A stretch of DNA of 53,744 nucleotides from Fidelibacterota bacterium (GTDB taxonomy: Bacteria > Fidelibacterota > Marinisomatia > SCGC-AAA003-L08 > D37C17), in the NCBI GenBank assembly GCA_002718585.1, contig PBFG01000023.1:1-53744 (forward strand). The letters are read 5' to 3'. Below, piece by piece: positions 36,287 through 44,533 of this stretch; the first letter of the stretch is position 1; every line of letters begins with the position of its first letter. The translations under genes were made by a program, and so were the position numbers. Under the pieces are notes generated by a model. It did no database searches and was not told the DNA's origin. It saw only the letters and a list, made by a program, of their open reading frames with translations.

Positions 36287-38083
36287 ATGTATGCAATTTT
36301 ATTTTCTTTAATATTTTTAATAAATATTATTATTTCTCAGGATAGTATTGGAGGTATGCCATTTGCCAAACAAAATAAAATTAAACTAAATAATAATTTA
36401 GTCATTATGCCAATACTCGATATAGAAAAACTAATTTTAGAAGATGAAAATAGGCCACCAGCAACTCCATTTAGGTATGGCTATAAATTTAATGTTCAAT
36501 TAAATTTACAAAATTCTGGTGAGTGGGAATCACTAGAAAACGGAGATAGAATATGGACATTATCAATTAAAAGCGAAGATGCCAAGGCCATTTCTATAGA
36601 ATATGATAATTTCAAGTTACCAGATAACTCAACTTTTTTTGTATATAATAAAAATAAAATATTAGGAGCTTATACACAAAAAAATAATCAAACCGATATG
36701 CTTTTTTCTACTCCATTAATACAAGGCGATTATGTCAATTTAGAATATTATGAACCATTTGAAGCTTTTGGTCAAGGTATAATTAGTATAGATTATATAA
36801 TACATGATTATAGAGATATTTTAAATTTTTCAAATAACTCTAATTCAAGAAGCTGTGGTGATAATGTAGTATGTAATAGTGCAAACGAATTTACAGATCA
36901 AATTAATTCCACATCATTCTTGGATATGGGTGGTTATATATGTAGTGGAGCAATGATTAATAATACAAGTTTTGATTTAACGCCGTACTACTGGACTGCA
37001 TGGCATTGTGTTGAAGGAGACAATCCTAGCACATTTAGATTTTATTTTAATTATGAAACATCATCCTGTAATGGAAGTTGGGCAAATCAAGGTTCATATG
37101 AATATGGAAGTTCTATTTTATCTGATTCAAATGGTATGGATAATGATTATGCCCTATTGATAATAAATGATTCTTCAATTTCAGATGGTATATTTTATAG
37201 TGGTTGGAGTAAATCAAATGAAAATCCAGTTATTTCATGTGGTATTCACCATCCAAATGGTGATCCTAAAAAAATAAACTTCGACAATGATACAGCATAT
37301 AGTTCTGGATCAATTAACTGGCAAGGACAAGGGTCTTCGCCTGCAGGTTCACATTGGAGAGTTTTATGGGATGATGGAGGAACATATGGTGGTTCTTCAG
37401 GTTCTCCTGTTTTTAATGAAGACGGATTATTAGTGGGGCAATTATCTGGAGGTTCAGGTAATTGTTATTCAGGTGATACAGAAGACTACTATGGAAAATT
37501 TTCGCTCTCTTTTATCAATGTTAGCCAGTGGTTAGATCCAATTAATAGTGGTGCTGTTCAAATAGTTGGGACCTATGATGGTACTAATCAAACTGATAAC
37601 GACAATGATGGAGTCGCAGAATCCAATGATTGGGATGATAATGACCAATATGTCTGTTCTGATATAGATGATGATAGTTGTGATGATTGTAATTCAGGAA
37701 GTTTTGATATTTATGATGATGGATTAGACTTTGATGGAGATGGTATATGTGATGCCGGAGATATAGATGACGATAATGATGGTGTTTCAGACCAAGTTGA
37801 TTCACATCCTTTAGATAATTTTTTATGTTCAGATATCGATGAAGACAATTGCGACGATTGTTCTTCAGGTTATTATAGTCCTGAAGATGATGGATGTTTT
37901 TTTATGATGGGAGATTTAAATTTAGATAGTGCTATTAATATACTTGATGTTGTGGCTATGGTAAATATAATTATGGGTATTTTAGAACCATCTGAAACCC
38001 AATTAAATTTAGCTGATTTAAATAATGATAATAATATCAACATAAATGATATTGTCTTACTTATAAATATAATTATGGGTTAA
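36287..38083 (+). CDS. Secreted S1 (lysyl-endopeptidase-like) serine peptidase with Ca-binding modules and dockerin-like end
   Basis: A 598-residue secreted trypsin-fold peptidase with a signal peptide (about 1-17). After a propeptide-like region, the catalytic triad is His240 ('WTAWHCVEG'), Asp287 ('NDYALL') and Ser371 ('GGSSGSPVF'), resembling Achromobacter lysyl endopeptidase. Residues ~437-540 hold thrombospondin-type-3-like DxDxDG loops with two copies of a 'CSDIDxDxCDDCxSG' module. The last 57 residues (542-598) form a dockerin-like pair ('GDLNLDSAINILD', 'ADLNNDNNININD'). A GGAG motif precedes the ATG. It is downstream of the C25 peptidase gene in one transcription unit; hairpins follow the stop. 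Cleavage preference is inferred only from similarity. Confidence 0.86.
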   Translation: MYAILFSLIFLINIIISQDSIGGMPFAKQNKIKLNNNLVIMPILDIEKLILEDENRPPATPFRYGYKFNVQLNLQNSGEWESLENGDRIWTLSIKSEDAKAISIEYDNFKLPDNSTFFVYNKNKILGAYTQKNNQTDMLFSTPLIQGDYVNLEYYEPFEAFGQGIISIDYIIHDYRDILNFSNNSNSRSCGDNVVCNSANEFTDQINSTSFLDMGGYICSGAMINNTSFDLTPYYWTAWHCVEGDNPSTFRFYFNYETSSCNGSWANQGSYEYGSSILSDSNGMDNDYALLIINDSSISDGIFYSGWSKSNENPVISCGIHHPNGDPKKINFDNDTAYSSGSINWQGQGSSPAGSHWRVLWDDGGTYGGSSGSPVFNEDGLLVGQLSGGSGNCYSGDTEDYYGKFSLSFINVSQWLDPINSGAVQIVGTYDGTNQTDNDNDGVAESNDWDDNDQYVCSDIDDDSCDDCNSGSFDIYDDGLDFDGDGICDAGDIDDDNDGVSDQVDSHPLDNFLCSDIDEDNCDDCSSGYYSPEDDGCFFMMGDLNLDSAINILDVVAMVNIIMGILEPSETQLNLADLNNDNNININDIVLLINIIMG

Positions 38084-38089
38084 ATAGCA

Positions 38090-38113
38090 AAGGGGAAGTA
38101 TTCACTTCCCCTT
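38090..38113. terminator. Perfect 10-bp hairpin after the peptidase pair
   Basis: AAGGGGAAGT, loop ATTC, ACTTCCCCTT lies seven bases after the S1 peptidase stop. It is the most GC-rich stem in the region. On the plus strand it is followed by ATATATG rather than a strong T tract; on the minus strand by TTTGCTATTT. It probably ends transcription from one or both convergent units. Confidence 0.6.
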
Positions 38114-38122
38114 ATATATGCT

Positions 38123-38142
38123 AGATAATCAATAGATTATCT
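38123..38142. terminator. Second hairpin in the convergent gap
   Basis: AGATAATC, loop AATA, GATTATCT is a perfect 8-bp AT-rich inverted repeat ten bases beyond the first hairpin. It has no clear T tract. It may back up termination or protect the mRNA 3' end. Confidence 0.35.
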
Positions 38143-38183
38143 TAACCTTGTATTATAATTTCAAAAAATCTACACTTAAAATT

Positions 38184-38199
38184 TGTGATGAAAATCACA
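38184..38199 (-). terminator. Small hairpin directly after rnhA
   Basis: TGTGAT, GAAA, ATCACA abuts the rnhA stop codon. Read on the minus strand it is a 6-bp hairpin followed by AATTTTAAG, so a weak terminator for the barrel-fusion/rnhA pair is the likeliest role. It also fits the CRP consensus TGTGA-N6-TCACA, but no promoter is expected between convergent genes. Confidence 0.35.
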
Positions 38200-38640
38200 T
38201 TAAAGATATAAGTCATCTATTCCTTGATTAGCTAAAGAATCAGCTTTATCATTATCTGGATTTCCACTATGACCTTTAACCCACTTCCAAAGAATATCAT
38301 GTTTGGATGATAATGTATCTAACTTCATCCATAATTCTTTATTTTTTACAGGTTTTTTTGAAGCAGTTTTCCAGCCTTTTAATTTCCAATTATGAATCCA
38401 GGTTGTTATTCCATTTTTTACATATGCAGAATCTGTTGTTACAACTACTTTAGATTTAAATTTTAATAGATTGAGAGATTCAATAACAGCTGTTAATTCC
38501 ATAATATTATTTGTTGTCAACAAAGACCCACCTTTAATTTCTTTTGTATAGTTTTCATACTTTAATAATGCGCCCCATCCACCTGGACCGGGATTACCTC
38601 TGCACGCACCATCTGTATATATATATATTTTTTTCCCCAT
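38200..38640 (-). CDS. rnhA: Ribonuclease HI
   Basis: RNase HI degrades the RNA strand of RNA-DNA hybrids. The catalytic residues fall at exactly the E. coli positions: Asp10 ('YTDGACRGNPGPGG'), Glu48 ('NNIMELTAV'), Asp70 ('TTDSAYV'), His124 ('VKGHSGNPDN') and Asp134 ('DKADSLAN'). The basic handle region ('WKLKGWKTASKKPVKNKELW') is also present. 146 residues is normal. It starts one base after the stop of the barrel-fusion gene, so the two are probably cotranscribed, though without obvious functional connection. Confidence 0.96.
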   Translation of the reverse strand: MGKKIYIYTDGACRGNPGPGGWGALLKYENYTKEIKGGSLLTTNNIMELTAVIESLNLLKFKSKVVVTTDSAYVKNGITTWIHNWKLKGWKTASKKPVKNKELWMKLDTLSSKHDILWKWVKGHSGNPDNDKADSLANQGIDDLYL

Positions 38641-38641
38641 A

Positions 38642-41600
38642 CTAAAAATCTATTCCTATAGAAAGATACCACTTTCTTGAAGAAATAATACCTCTATGTG
38701 GATTATATTGCCATGCATAATCAAGTTTCCATGGCATTCCTAAAAAATTAAATCTTGGTCCAAAACCAAATGACATTATCCAGCCTTCATTATTATCTAG
38801 CTGCCAACTATTCTTACTTGAAAAATTAGGAATTTTATCATTCCAAGCTACACCTACATCTATAAATATAACACCAAATATCTGCCCTAAATATTTTATT
38901 GTTGGAAAATAATATATCAGAAAAGGTAACCTTAATTCAAAGTTTGCTATTAATGATTTAGTACCAAATTTTTGAGCAACATTATAACCCCTCACTGGAA
39001 ATTGAAAATTGTTTAAAGAAGCATATCTATAATCTAATTCACCATCACCTGTTAAAGTTTGTCCATAATCTTCATTGAGTAAATTATCATCTCCATGTGA
39101 AATAGTGTTATATCCTGCACCGCCTATTCCAAAATTTCTTGCATCTCTTCCCCAACTAGAACCAAAAAATATCCTTGATGCAAAACGAACATAACCATCA
39201 TTTGTTAAATTAGAATAAGTCCTTGAATCAATTTCAATTTTATCAAATATATAATCATTTGAACTAATTGAAGGTGCAACTTCATAATCTATAAATGTTC
39301 GATTTCCTCCCCAAAACTGAGTATTATCCCAAACATATTTTAAAGAATATGTAGAAAAATTAAATGATTCTAAATATTCTGTTGTAATGTCTCCATACCA
39401 ATTTGTTATTTCTTCATTTTTTTCTAAATAATTATGTTCTAAGGCAGTTTCAATCCTACTAAATTTCGTAAATGGTCTTGAAAATCTTATTTTTAATCCT
39501 ATATCTTTAAAAAAATCATATTGACTTTGATAATTAAATGGATTCCAGCTATATGATGATACAATTGAATTATGGTAAAATATTAGGCCCCAATCAATTT
39601 TATTTTCTAAATTCAAATAATTAAGCATAATATCTGAATGTTTAAAATCAATAACTAAAGATGTTTGTAGCTCAATTTTATGATTTCCAAGTTTATCACT
39701 AAATAAAAAATAACCTACTCCTTGTCCCTCATTTTGTATAAAATCATATTGATATTGAGCACCATAATAATCTAAAGTAAACTTTCTTTTATATTTATAA
39801 GGAATTCGTATACCTAGACTATCAGTAGCAGATAACCTAGTATCATTTTTAGAACTAATATTTTTTTTGAACTCATAATTTTTCAAATTTTTATATTCTT
39901 TAATCTGATGATTAGAATCTTTTAAAAGGGAATATTGTTTAAAACTTTTCCAATTAGATTCTTTAATTTTAATCGATTTATCCATTAACTCTAAAACATT
40001 TGATATTTGAAAAATATCATATCCCATTTTATTAAATCCTGTAAAAATCATCTCAGTATCAGAAAACCAATCTATTTCAGTAATACCTATCAAAACATTG
40101 GTTATATTAGACCTAGATGAAAAATTATCATCTGTTATATAAATATTATTTATTCCTGATTCATCAGAGATGAATGCAATATATTCGCCAGAAGGTGAAT
40201 ATTGAGGATAAATTTCATTGTAATCAGTATTTGTTAAACGAATAATATTATTTTCAGAGTCTATGTTATAAATATCATAAGAGTCAAAATTAAAATTGAT
40301 TGTTGATAAATAATCATAGTTTGCACCTGAAACATTATTTTTCCGATCAGATACTAATAATAATTGTAAACCATCTGGACTCCAACTAACTTGAATATCA
40401 CTAAAAACATCGTTAGTAACCTGTTCTAAGCTATCATTATCTAAATCATATATAAATACATCGCTTGCAAATTGTTTATATCCAATAAAAGCAATTTGAT
40501 TTTTAATGGGGTTCCACTTTGGCCTATATATACCTTCAATATTAAATTTTTTCTTTATTCTATCTTTTGGATTATTAGGATCAAGTATTATTAAGGCATC
40601 TGAACTTCCAGATTTAACTGCAAAAGCTATTTTTTTACTATCAGGAGACCAAGTTATACCTGGTTTCAAAATATGCAATTCTTCAATTTCAGATGTTACT
40701 TGCGCAGAAACAATTTTATTTAAAAATTCGCCTGTTAACAAAGACACAGTATATATTGACATACCTCCATCTTTATTTGAATAGAGTGCTATTTTAGTTC
40801 CATCTGGTGAAACTGAAGGACCGATATTATAATTATTTTGTAACTTGACATGGTCGGTTATTTGTCTTGAAATATCTTTAATATCATCTCGGTCTACAAT
40901 ATCAGGCCAATATTGTTTTTTTAAAAATTTATGCCATTGATTTGATAATTCCATTAAATCAATTCCAAGCGTTACCTCGATTGCTTTATTGGTATCATTC
41001 TTATATTTAATATTTGAAAAAAGTTCAGCAATAATTTCTTTACCCCATTTTTGTGTTATAAAATTCCACACCGATTGTCCACCCCGATATGCTAAGTAAC
41101 CATTTAAATAAGGAATTTGTGGCATTGTTTCGCTGTTCAAAGCAATATCTCGCATCCACATATCAGAGTTAGTATCCCAATCATTAGTTAAGTACTCTGC
41201 TAATCCTTCATTCATCCAAAGAGGAATCATTACAGAATTATTTCTAATCGCATTCATAATATTCCCGCCATAAATTCCATCATTTATAAAAACATGAACA
41301 AGTTCATGATATATAACGTGTTTTAATTCTTTCAAAGTCCCATTATATGGAATTACCATTCTATTCTTAAATAATTCTGTAACTCCACCCACACCCTCTC
41401 CCATATGGACAGAAACAATATTGGTTTGTTGAAAGTCATTATGAGAATTATAAACAAAAATATCTGAATTTTTACTTAGTTCCCATCCAATTAAATTAGA
41501 AATTTTGTTATATGCTTCTTCAGCATAAAATGCTACAAATTCAGCTTGTTCTTTTCCTTTATCATAAAAGTAAATATTAAAATGTTCTGTTTTAATATAA

Positions 41601-41701
41601 TACCATTCAAAATTATCATATTGGACTTTATTTTTTCCAAATTGTGGGAATAAAAAATTAGTAATAGTAAATAATAATAAAATTTTAATTAAACGATTCA
41701 T
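38642..41701 (-). CDS. Metallopeptidase-like / TolB propeller / BamA-type barrel fusion protein
   Basis: A three-part envelope protein of 1,019 residues from the chosen ATG at 41701, which starts a good signal peptide; an ATG at 41725 would add eight residues. Residues ~25-270 resemble a peptidase MA/gluzincin domain, with HExxH in 'IYHELVHVF' (His132, Glu133, His136) and 'WMNEGLAEYL' providing a further Glu. Residues ~280-560 contain about six TolB-type blades ('SVSPDGTKIAL', 'TWSPDSKKIAF', 'SWSPDGLQLLL', 'YSPSGEYIAF'). The rest is a barrel ('FPVRGYN', 'FGIGGAGYNTISHGD') ending in 'LSIGIDF', with the terminal Phe expected for outer-membrane insertion. A surface or periplasmic protease anchored by its own barrel is the simplest reading. 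Substrate is unknown. Confidence 0.75.
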   Translation of the reverse strand: MNRLIKILLLFTITNFLFPQFGKNKVQYDNFEWYYIKTEHFNIYFYDKGKEQAEFVAFYAEEAYNKISNLIGWELSKNSDIFVYNSHNDFQQTNIVSVHMGEGVGGVTELFKNRMVIPYNGTLKELKHVIYHELVHVFINDGIYGGNIMNAIRNNSVMIPLWMNEGLAEYLTNDWDTNSDMWMRDIALNSETMPQIPYLNGYLAYRGGQSVWNFITQKWGKEIIAELFSNIKYKNDTNKAIEVTLGIDLMELSNQWHKFLKKQYWPDIVDRDDIKDISRQITDHVKLQNNYNIGPSVSPDGTKIALYSNKDGGMSIYTVSLLTGEFLNKIVSAQVTSEIEELHILKPGITWSPDSKKIAFAVKSGSSDALIILDPNNPKDRIKKKFNIEGIYRPKWNPIKNQIAFIGYKQFASDVFIYDLDNDSLEQVTNDVFSDIQVSWSPDGLQLLLVSDRKNNVSGANYDYLSTINFNFDSYDIYNIDSENNIIRLTNTDYNEIYPQYSPSGEYIAFISDESGINNIYITDDNFSSRSNITNVLIGITEIDWFSDTEMIFTGFNKMGYDIFQISNVLELMDKSIKIKESNWKSFKQYSLLKDSNHQIKEYKNLKNYEFKKNISSKNDTRLSATDSLGIRIPYKYKRKFTLDYYGAQYQYDFIQNEGQGVGYFLFSDKLGNHKIELQTSLVIDFKHSDIMLNYLNLENKIDWGLIFYHNSIVSSYSWNPFNYQSQYDFFKDIGLKIRFSRPFTKFSRIETALEHNYLEKNEEITNWYGDITTEYLESFNFSTYSLKYVWDNTQFWGGNRTFIDYEVAPSISSNDYIFDKIEIDSRTYSNLTNDGYVRFASRIFFGSSWGRDARNFGIGGAGYNTISHGDDNLLNEDYGQTLTGDGELDYRYASLNNFQFPVRGYNVAQKFGTKSLIANFELRLPFLIYYFPTIKYLGQIFGVIFIDVGVAWNDKIPNFSSKNSWQLDNNEGWIMSFGFGPRFNFLGMPWKLDYAWQYNPHRGIISSRKWYLSIGIDF

Positions 41702-41781
41702 TTTATATTTGAAAAAATTATACAATTTATTTTTTAAATTAGTTTAATAATAAACTATAAGTATAGTAATAATTTAAACAA

Positions 41782-42534
41782 ATGAAAGCACCTTTTTATA
41801 TTATATCTGATAATCACTTTATGATGAAGAGTGATAACAGTGAAAAAAAAAGAAGAAAAAGATTATTTTCTGTTTTAGATAAAATTAAAAAAGAAGGCAA
41901 AGGAACTCTATTAATTGGTGGTGATTTTTTTGATTTTTGGTTTGAAACTAACGAAGTTATACCTAATGGTTATAAAAACTTAATTGAGAAATTAGGCAAT
42001 CTCCAAAAGTATAATATTGATATTCATTATATTGCAGGTAATCATGATTATTGGGATTTTGGCTATCTTAAAGAAAAAGCTAACATTAATTTCTATAAAA
42101 ATGATTTGGTATTTCATTTAAATAATAAAAAAATTTTAATTACTCATGGAGATGGATTATTAAAAAGTGATTATAATTATAGATTAATGAAAAAAATAAT
42201 TCGAAGTACTTTATTTATAAAATTATTTAAAAAAATTCCCCCTCAATTAAGCTTTAAAATGGCTAATAAATTATCAAAATCAAGTTCTAACTATAATCAT
42301 AATGATAAATATATAGATACTATAATGAGAGATATAGTAAATTACGCTAAGTACAAATGGTCAACTGGAATTGATATAGTTCTTGTTGGTCATTATCATC
42401 AACAAAAAATAGTTAATCATGAAAATAAATATTTAATTTTTCTTGGAGACTGGCTGGATAAGTTTACAATAACAAAGTTAAGTTATAATGAAATTTGGCA
42501 AGGAAATTGGAAAGAATTTTTAGAATTAACTTGA
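41782..42534 (+). CDS. lpxH: UDP-2,3-diacylglucosamine diphosphatase (LpxH-type metallophosphoesterase)
   Basis: A calcineurin-fold phosphoesterase with the expected metal ligands: 'SDNHF' (Asp10, His12), 'IGGDFFDFWFE' (Asp48), 'AGNHDYWDF', 'ITHGDGLLKSD' and 'LVGHYHQ'. The 'FDFWFE' string and the length of 250 residues favour LpxH over other phosphoesterases. LpxH removes UMP from UDP-diacylglucosamine to give lipid X in lipid A synthesis, agreeing with lpxL and lptD in the window. LpxH2-type proteins are the alternative. It is divergent from the barrel-fusion gene, with an 80-base gap, and precedes the HEAT/lipoprotein/pilT genes. Confidence 0.82.
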   Translation: MKAPFYIISDNHFMMKSDNSEKKRRKRLFSVLDKIKKEGKGTLLIGGDFFDFWFETNEVIPNGYKNLIEKLGNLQKYNIDIHYIAGNHDYWDFGYLKEKANINFYKNDLVFHLNNKKILITHGDGLLKSDYNYRLMKKIIRSTLFIKLFKKIPPQLSFKMANKLSKSSSNYNHNDKYIDTIMRDIVNYAKYKWSTGIDIVLVGHYHQQKIVNHENKYLIFLGDWLDKFTITKLSYNEIWQGNWKEFLELT

Positions 42535-42585
42535 AAAAAGGAATAGAATTGAATAATATTACCAGTCCTGCAACAAAATAAAAAA

Positions 42586-43779
42586 ATGAATAAAAAATTG
42601 ACACTATTATTATTTTCTATTTTTTCAATTTTACTATTTTCTCAAGATATTGAGATAATGGATGCTGAAAAAATAAAAAATATGAAACCTAGAGCTAAAA
42701 AAAGACTGCTGGGTAAAAATTTAGTAATAAAACAAGATCCTTATAATATTGATGAGATTAATCAACTTAAAATTTTATATGAGTTTGGAAATCAATCTGC
42801 TTTAAATGTTATGCTAAATATTTTTTCAGATAAAAATCAAACATATGAAATTAGACTTTTATGTTTAGATTTATTATCAAGTATTGATAACCCACTAGTT
42901 AAAGATGCTTTAAAAAATACAGTCGAAAATGTTGAGTTTTTAGAAATTGAATATTTAGTTAAGTGTATAGAAATCTTAAATAGTTTTGAAGATTTAGAAT
43001 CAACTAATTCCCTAGTAAATAGCCTTAAAAACTCTGAAAATAAAATAATGGATTTGAGAGAAACAATTGTTAATGCAATTGGTGAAAATGGCAGTGATGA
43101 TGAAATTTTAACATTAATTGATTTATATGAAATTAGTTTAACTAATCACAATCGTATGAATGAAATATTAACTTTAACGCTTGGTAATATGAATGATGAT
43201 AAATCAATACCCCTACTTATGAAAATTGCTAATGATGAAAATATTAATATAAGAATTAGAAATACTGCTGTTGAGGTATTATCAAGAAAAAATGCACCTG
43301 AGCTGGTTGATTTTTTTATTGAAATGTTGGGAGATCCTGAAACTAATGAAGAAATGTTAAACTTTGTTAATAGCGCAATGGGTAATATACAAAATGAAAG
43401 AATGACTATGGCGTTATTAGAATCATTTCAAACGGGAAAAAATAGATATTATGCAAATTTACATTCTATTATGTCTGCAATGGATAATTATAATAACCCT
43501 CAAATTAAACCAGCATTTATTGAAGTAGCTACAACAGATGGATTCCCAAGGTTACTAAGAATTAAAGCTATAAATAGTTTAGCAAATTTTAATGATAGTC
43601 GAGTTTTAGAGTATATTATTCCAATTTTAGAAAATCCTGAAAACTATGAATTTTATTTTGAAATTTTAAATTTAGCAAAAAAATTAGATGCTAAAGAAAA
43701 GTATATGAATGAGATAAGAAATGCAGCATTTAAAGCGATGTTAAGTACGAATATTACTAAAGGAGATAAAATTGAATAA
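42586..43779 (+). CDS. Exported HEAT-repeat protein, function unknown
   Basis: A 397-residue protein with a signal peptide (about 1-20, 'LLLFSIFSILLFSQ'). From about residue 55 onward it is a series of paired helices of roughly 35 residues typical of HEAT-like repeats, for example 'VLNIFSDK...EIRLLCLDLLSSI', 'ENINIRIRNTAVEVLSRKN' and 'GFPRLLRIKAINSLANF'. No enzyme motif is present. Such proteins usually act as binding scaffolds, here in the periplasm. The 3' end overlaps the downstream lipoprotein gene by eight bases, so the two products are probably made together. The pair lies directly before pilT, suggesting a link with pili, but this is inference only. Confidence 0.7.
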   Translation: MNKKLTLLLFSIFSILLFSQDIEIMDAEKIKNMKPRAKKRLLGKNLVIKQDPYNIDEINQLKILYEFGNQSALNVMLNIFSDKNQTYEIRLLCLDLLSSIDNPLVKDALKNTVENVEFLEIEYLVKCIEILNSFEDLESTNSLVNSLKNSENKIMDLRETIVNAIGENGSDDEILTLIDLYEISLTNHNRMNEILTLTLGNMNDDKSIPLLMKIANDENINIRIRNTAVEVLSRKNAPELVDFFIEMLGDPETNEEMLNFVNSAMGNIQNERMTMALLESFQTGKNRYYANLHSIMSAMDNYNNPQIKPAFIEVATTDGFPRLLRIKAINSLANFNDSRVLEYIIPILENPENYEFYFEILNLAKKLDAKEKYMNEIRNAAFKAMLSTNITKGDKIE

Positions 43780-44530
43780 CTTCACGAAATATTTCATGCT
43801 ATCTTTTAGTCTAATAATTATTTTCAGTTGTGCCTCAAAAGAAAATATTTCTAATAATCAACGAAATAAAAGTGATAAAAAAACATCAATTTTAATTAAA
43901 GATTCTGAGCCTTTTTATCCTTTAAGTCAATCTATTATGGATATTCAAAATGAAATAATTGATTTAAAAAGTCAAATAATAGAATATGAATCACGTTTAC
44001 ATTATCCATCCGTAAATACAGATCTCTTAAAAATGGTTACCACACCTCATTTAAAACACGAAATTATTATGACAAATGGTACAATAATTGATGGAACAAT
44101 AATATATGAAGATACTGAAAAAATGATTCTTAAAACGCAAATCGGTCAATTAACAATAGAAAAACAATTTGTAGAATCAATTAAAGATAAAGCTCCATTG
44201 CAACCTTACGTAGAATTTACTTCAAAAGAAATAGAAGAACGACTAAATGATGATAATTCAATGACATACATTGGAGAGGTCATAAATAATGGATTAAGAA
44301 GAGCTGATTTTGTAAGAATTATTTATAATTTTTGGGCAGATGATACGAGCCCAATTTTTTCAGACTCTACATATGTATATGGTCAAAATATTATTTATTC
44401 AAATGGTGTAATTTCTGATTGTGCAATAGAACCTGCACAAAATGCAAAATTTGAAATGACAGTTTATATTCCAGATTCTTTAAAATTCGAATATATTACT
44501 AAAGAAATTAATTGGAGTACTTTCGAATAA
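43772..44530 (+). CDS. Lipoprotein with Lsm-like and FxLYD-like domains, function unknown
   Basis: A 252-residue predicted lipoprotein. The signal segment ends in the lipobox-like 'IFSC' (Cys20). Residues ~52-75 look like a short coiled coil ('IMDIQNEIIDLKSQIIEYE'). Residues ~88-138 have the alternating beta pattern of an Sm-like barrel ('MTNGTIIDGTIIYEDTEKMI', 'LKTQIGQLTIEK'). Residues ~160-245 resemble an FxLYD domain ('YIGEVINNGLRRADFVRIIY'). The start is a TTG at 43772 with a strong AGGAG site (43761-43765) six bases away; an ATG at 43796 would leave a very short signal sequence. It overlaps the HEAT gene and ends three bases before pilT. Domain calls are from pattern only. Confidence 0.65.
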   Translation: MNNFTKYFMLSFSLIIIFSCASKENISNNQRNKSDKKTSILIKDSEPFYPLSQSIMDIQNEIIDLKSQIIEYESRLHYPSVNTDLLKMVTTPHLKHEIIMTNGTIIDGTIIYEDTEKMILKTQIGQLTIEKQFVESIKDKAPLQPYVEFTSKEIEERLNDDNSMTYIGEVINNGLRRADFVRIIYNFWADDTSPIFSDSTYVYGQNIIYSNGVISDCAIEPAQNAKFEMTVYIPDSLKFEYITKEINWSTFE

Positions 44531-44533
44531 ATA

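Noticed and set aside
37584-37805. A His-rich 73-codon minus-strand frame that looks like a metal-binding peptide
   Set aside because: The His-rich character is just the complement of repeated GAT/GAC (Asp) codons in the calcium-binding region of the S1 peptidase.
38184-38199. Perfect match to the CRP consensus TGTGA-N6-TCACA
   Set aside because: It lies between convergent genes, directly after the rnhA stop, where no promoter is expected; a hairpin at a 3' end explains it better.
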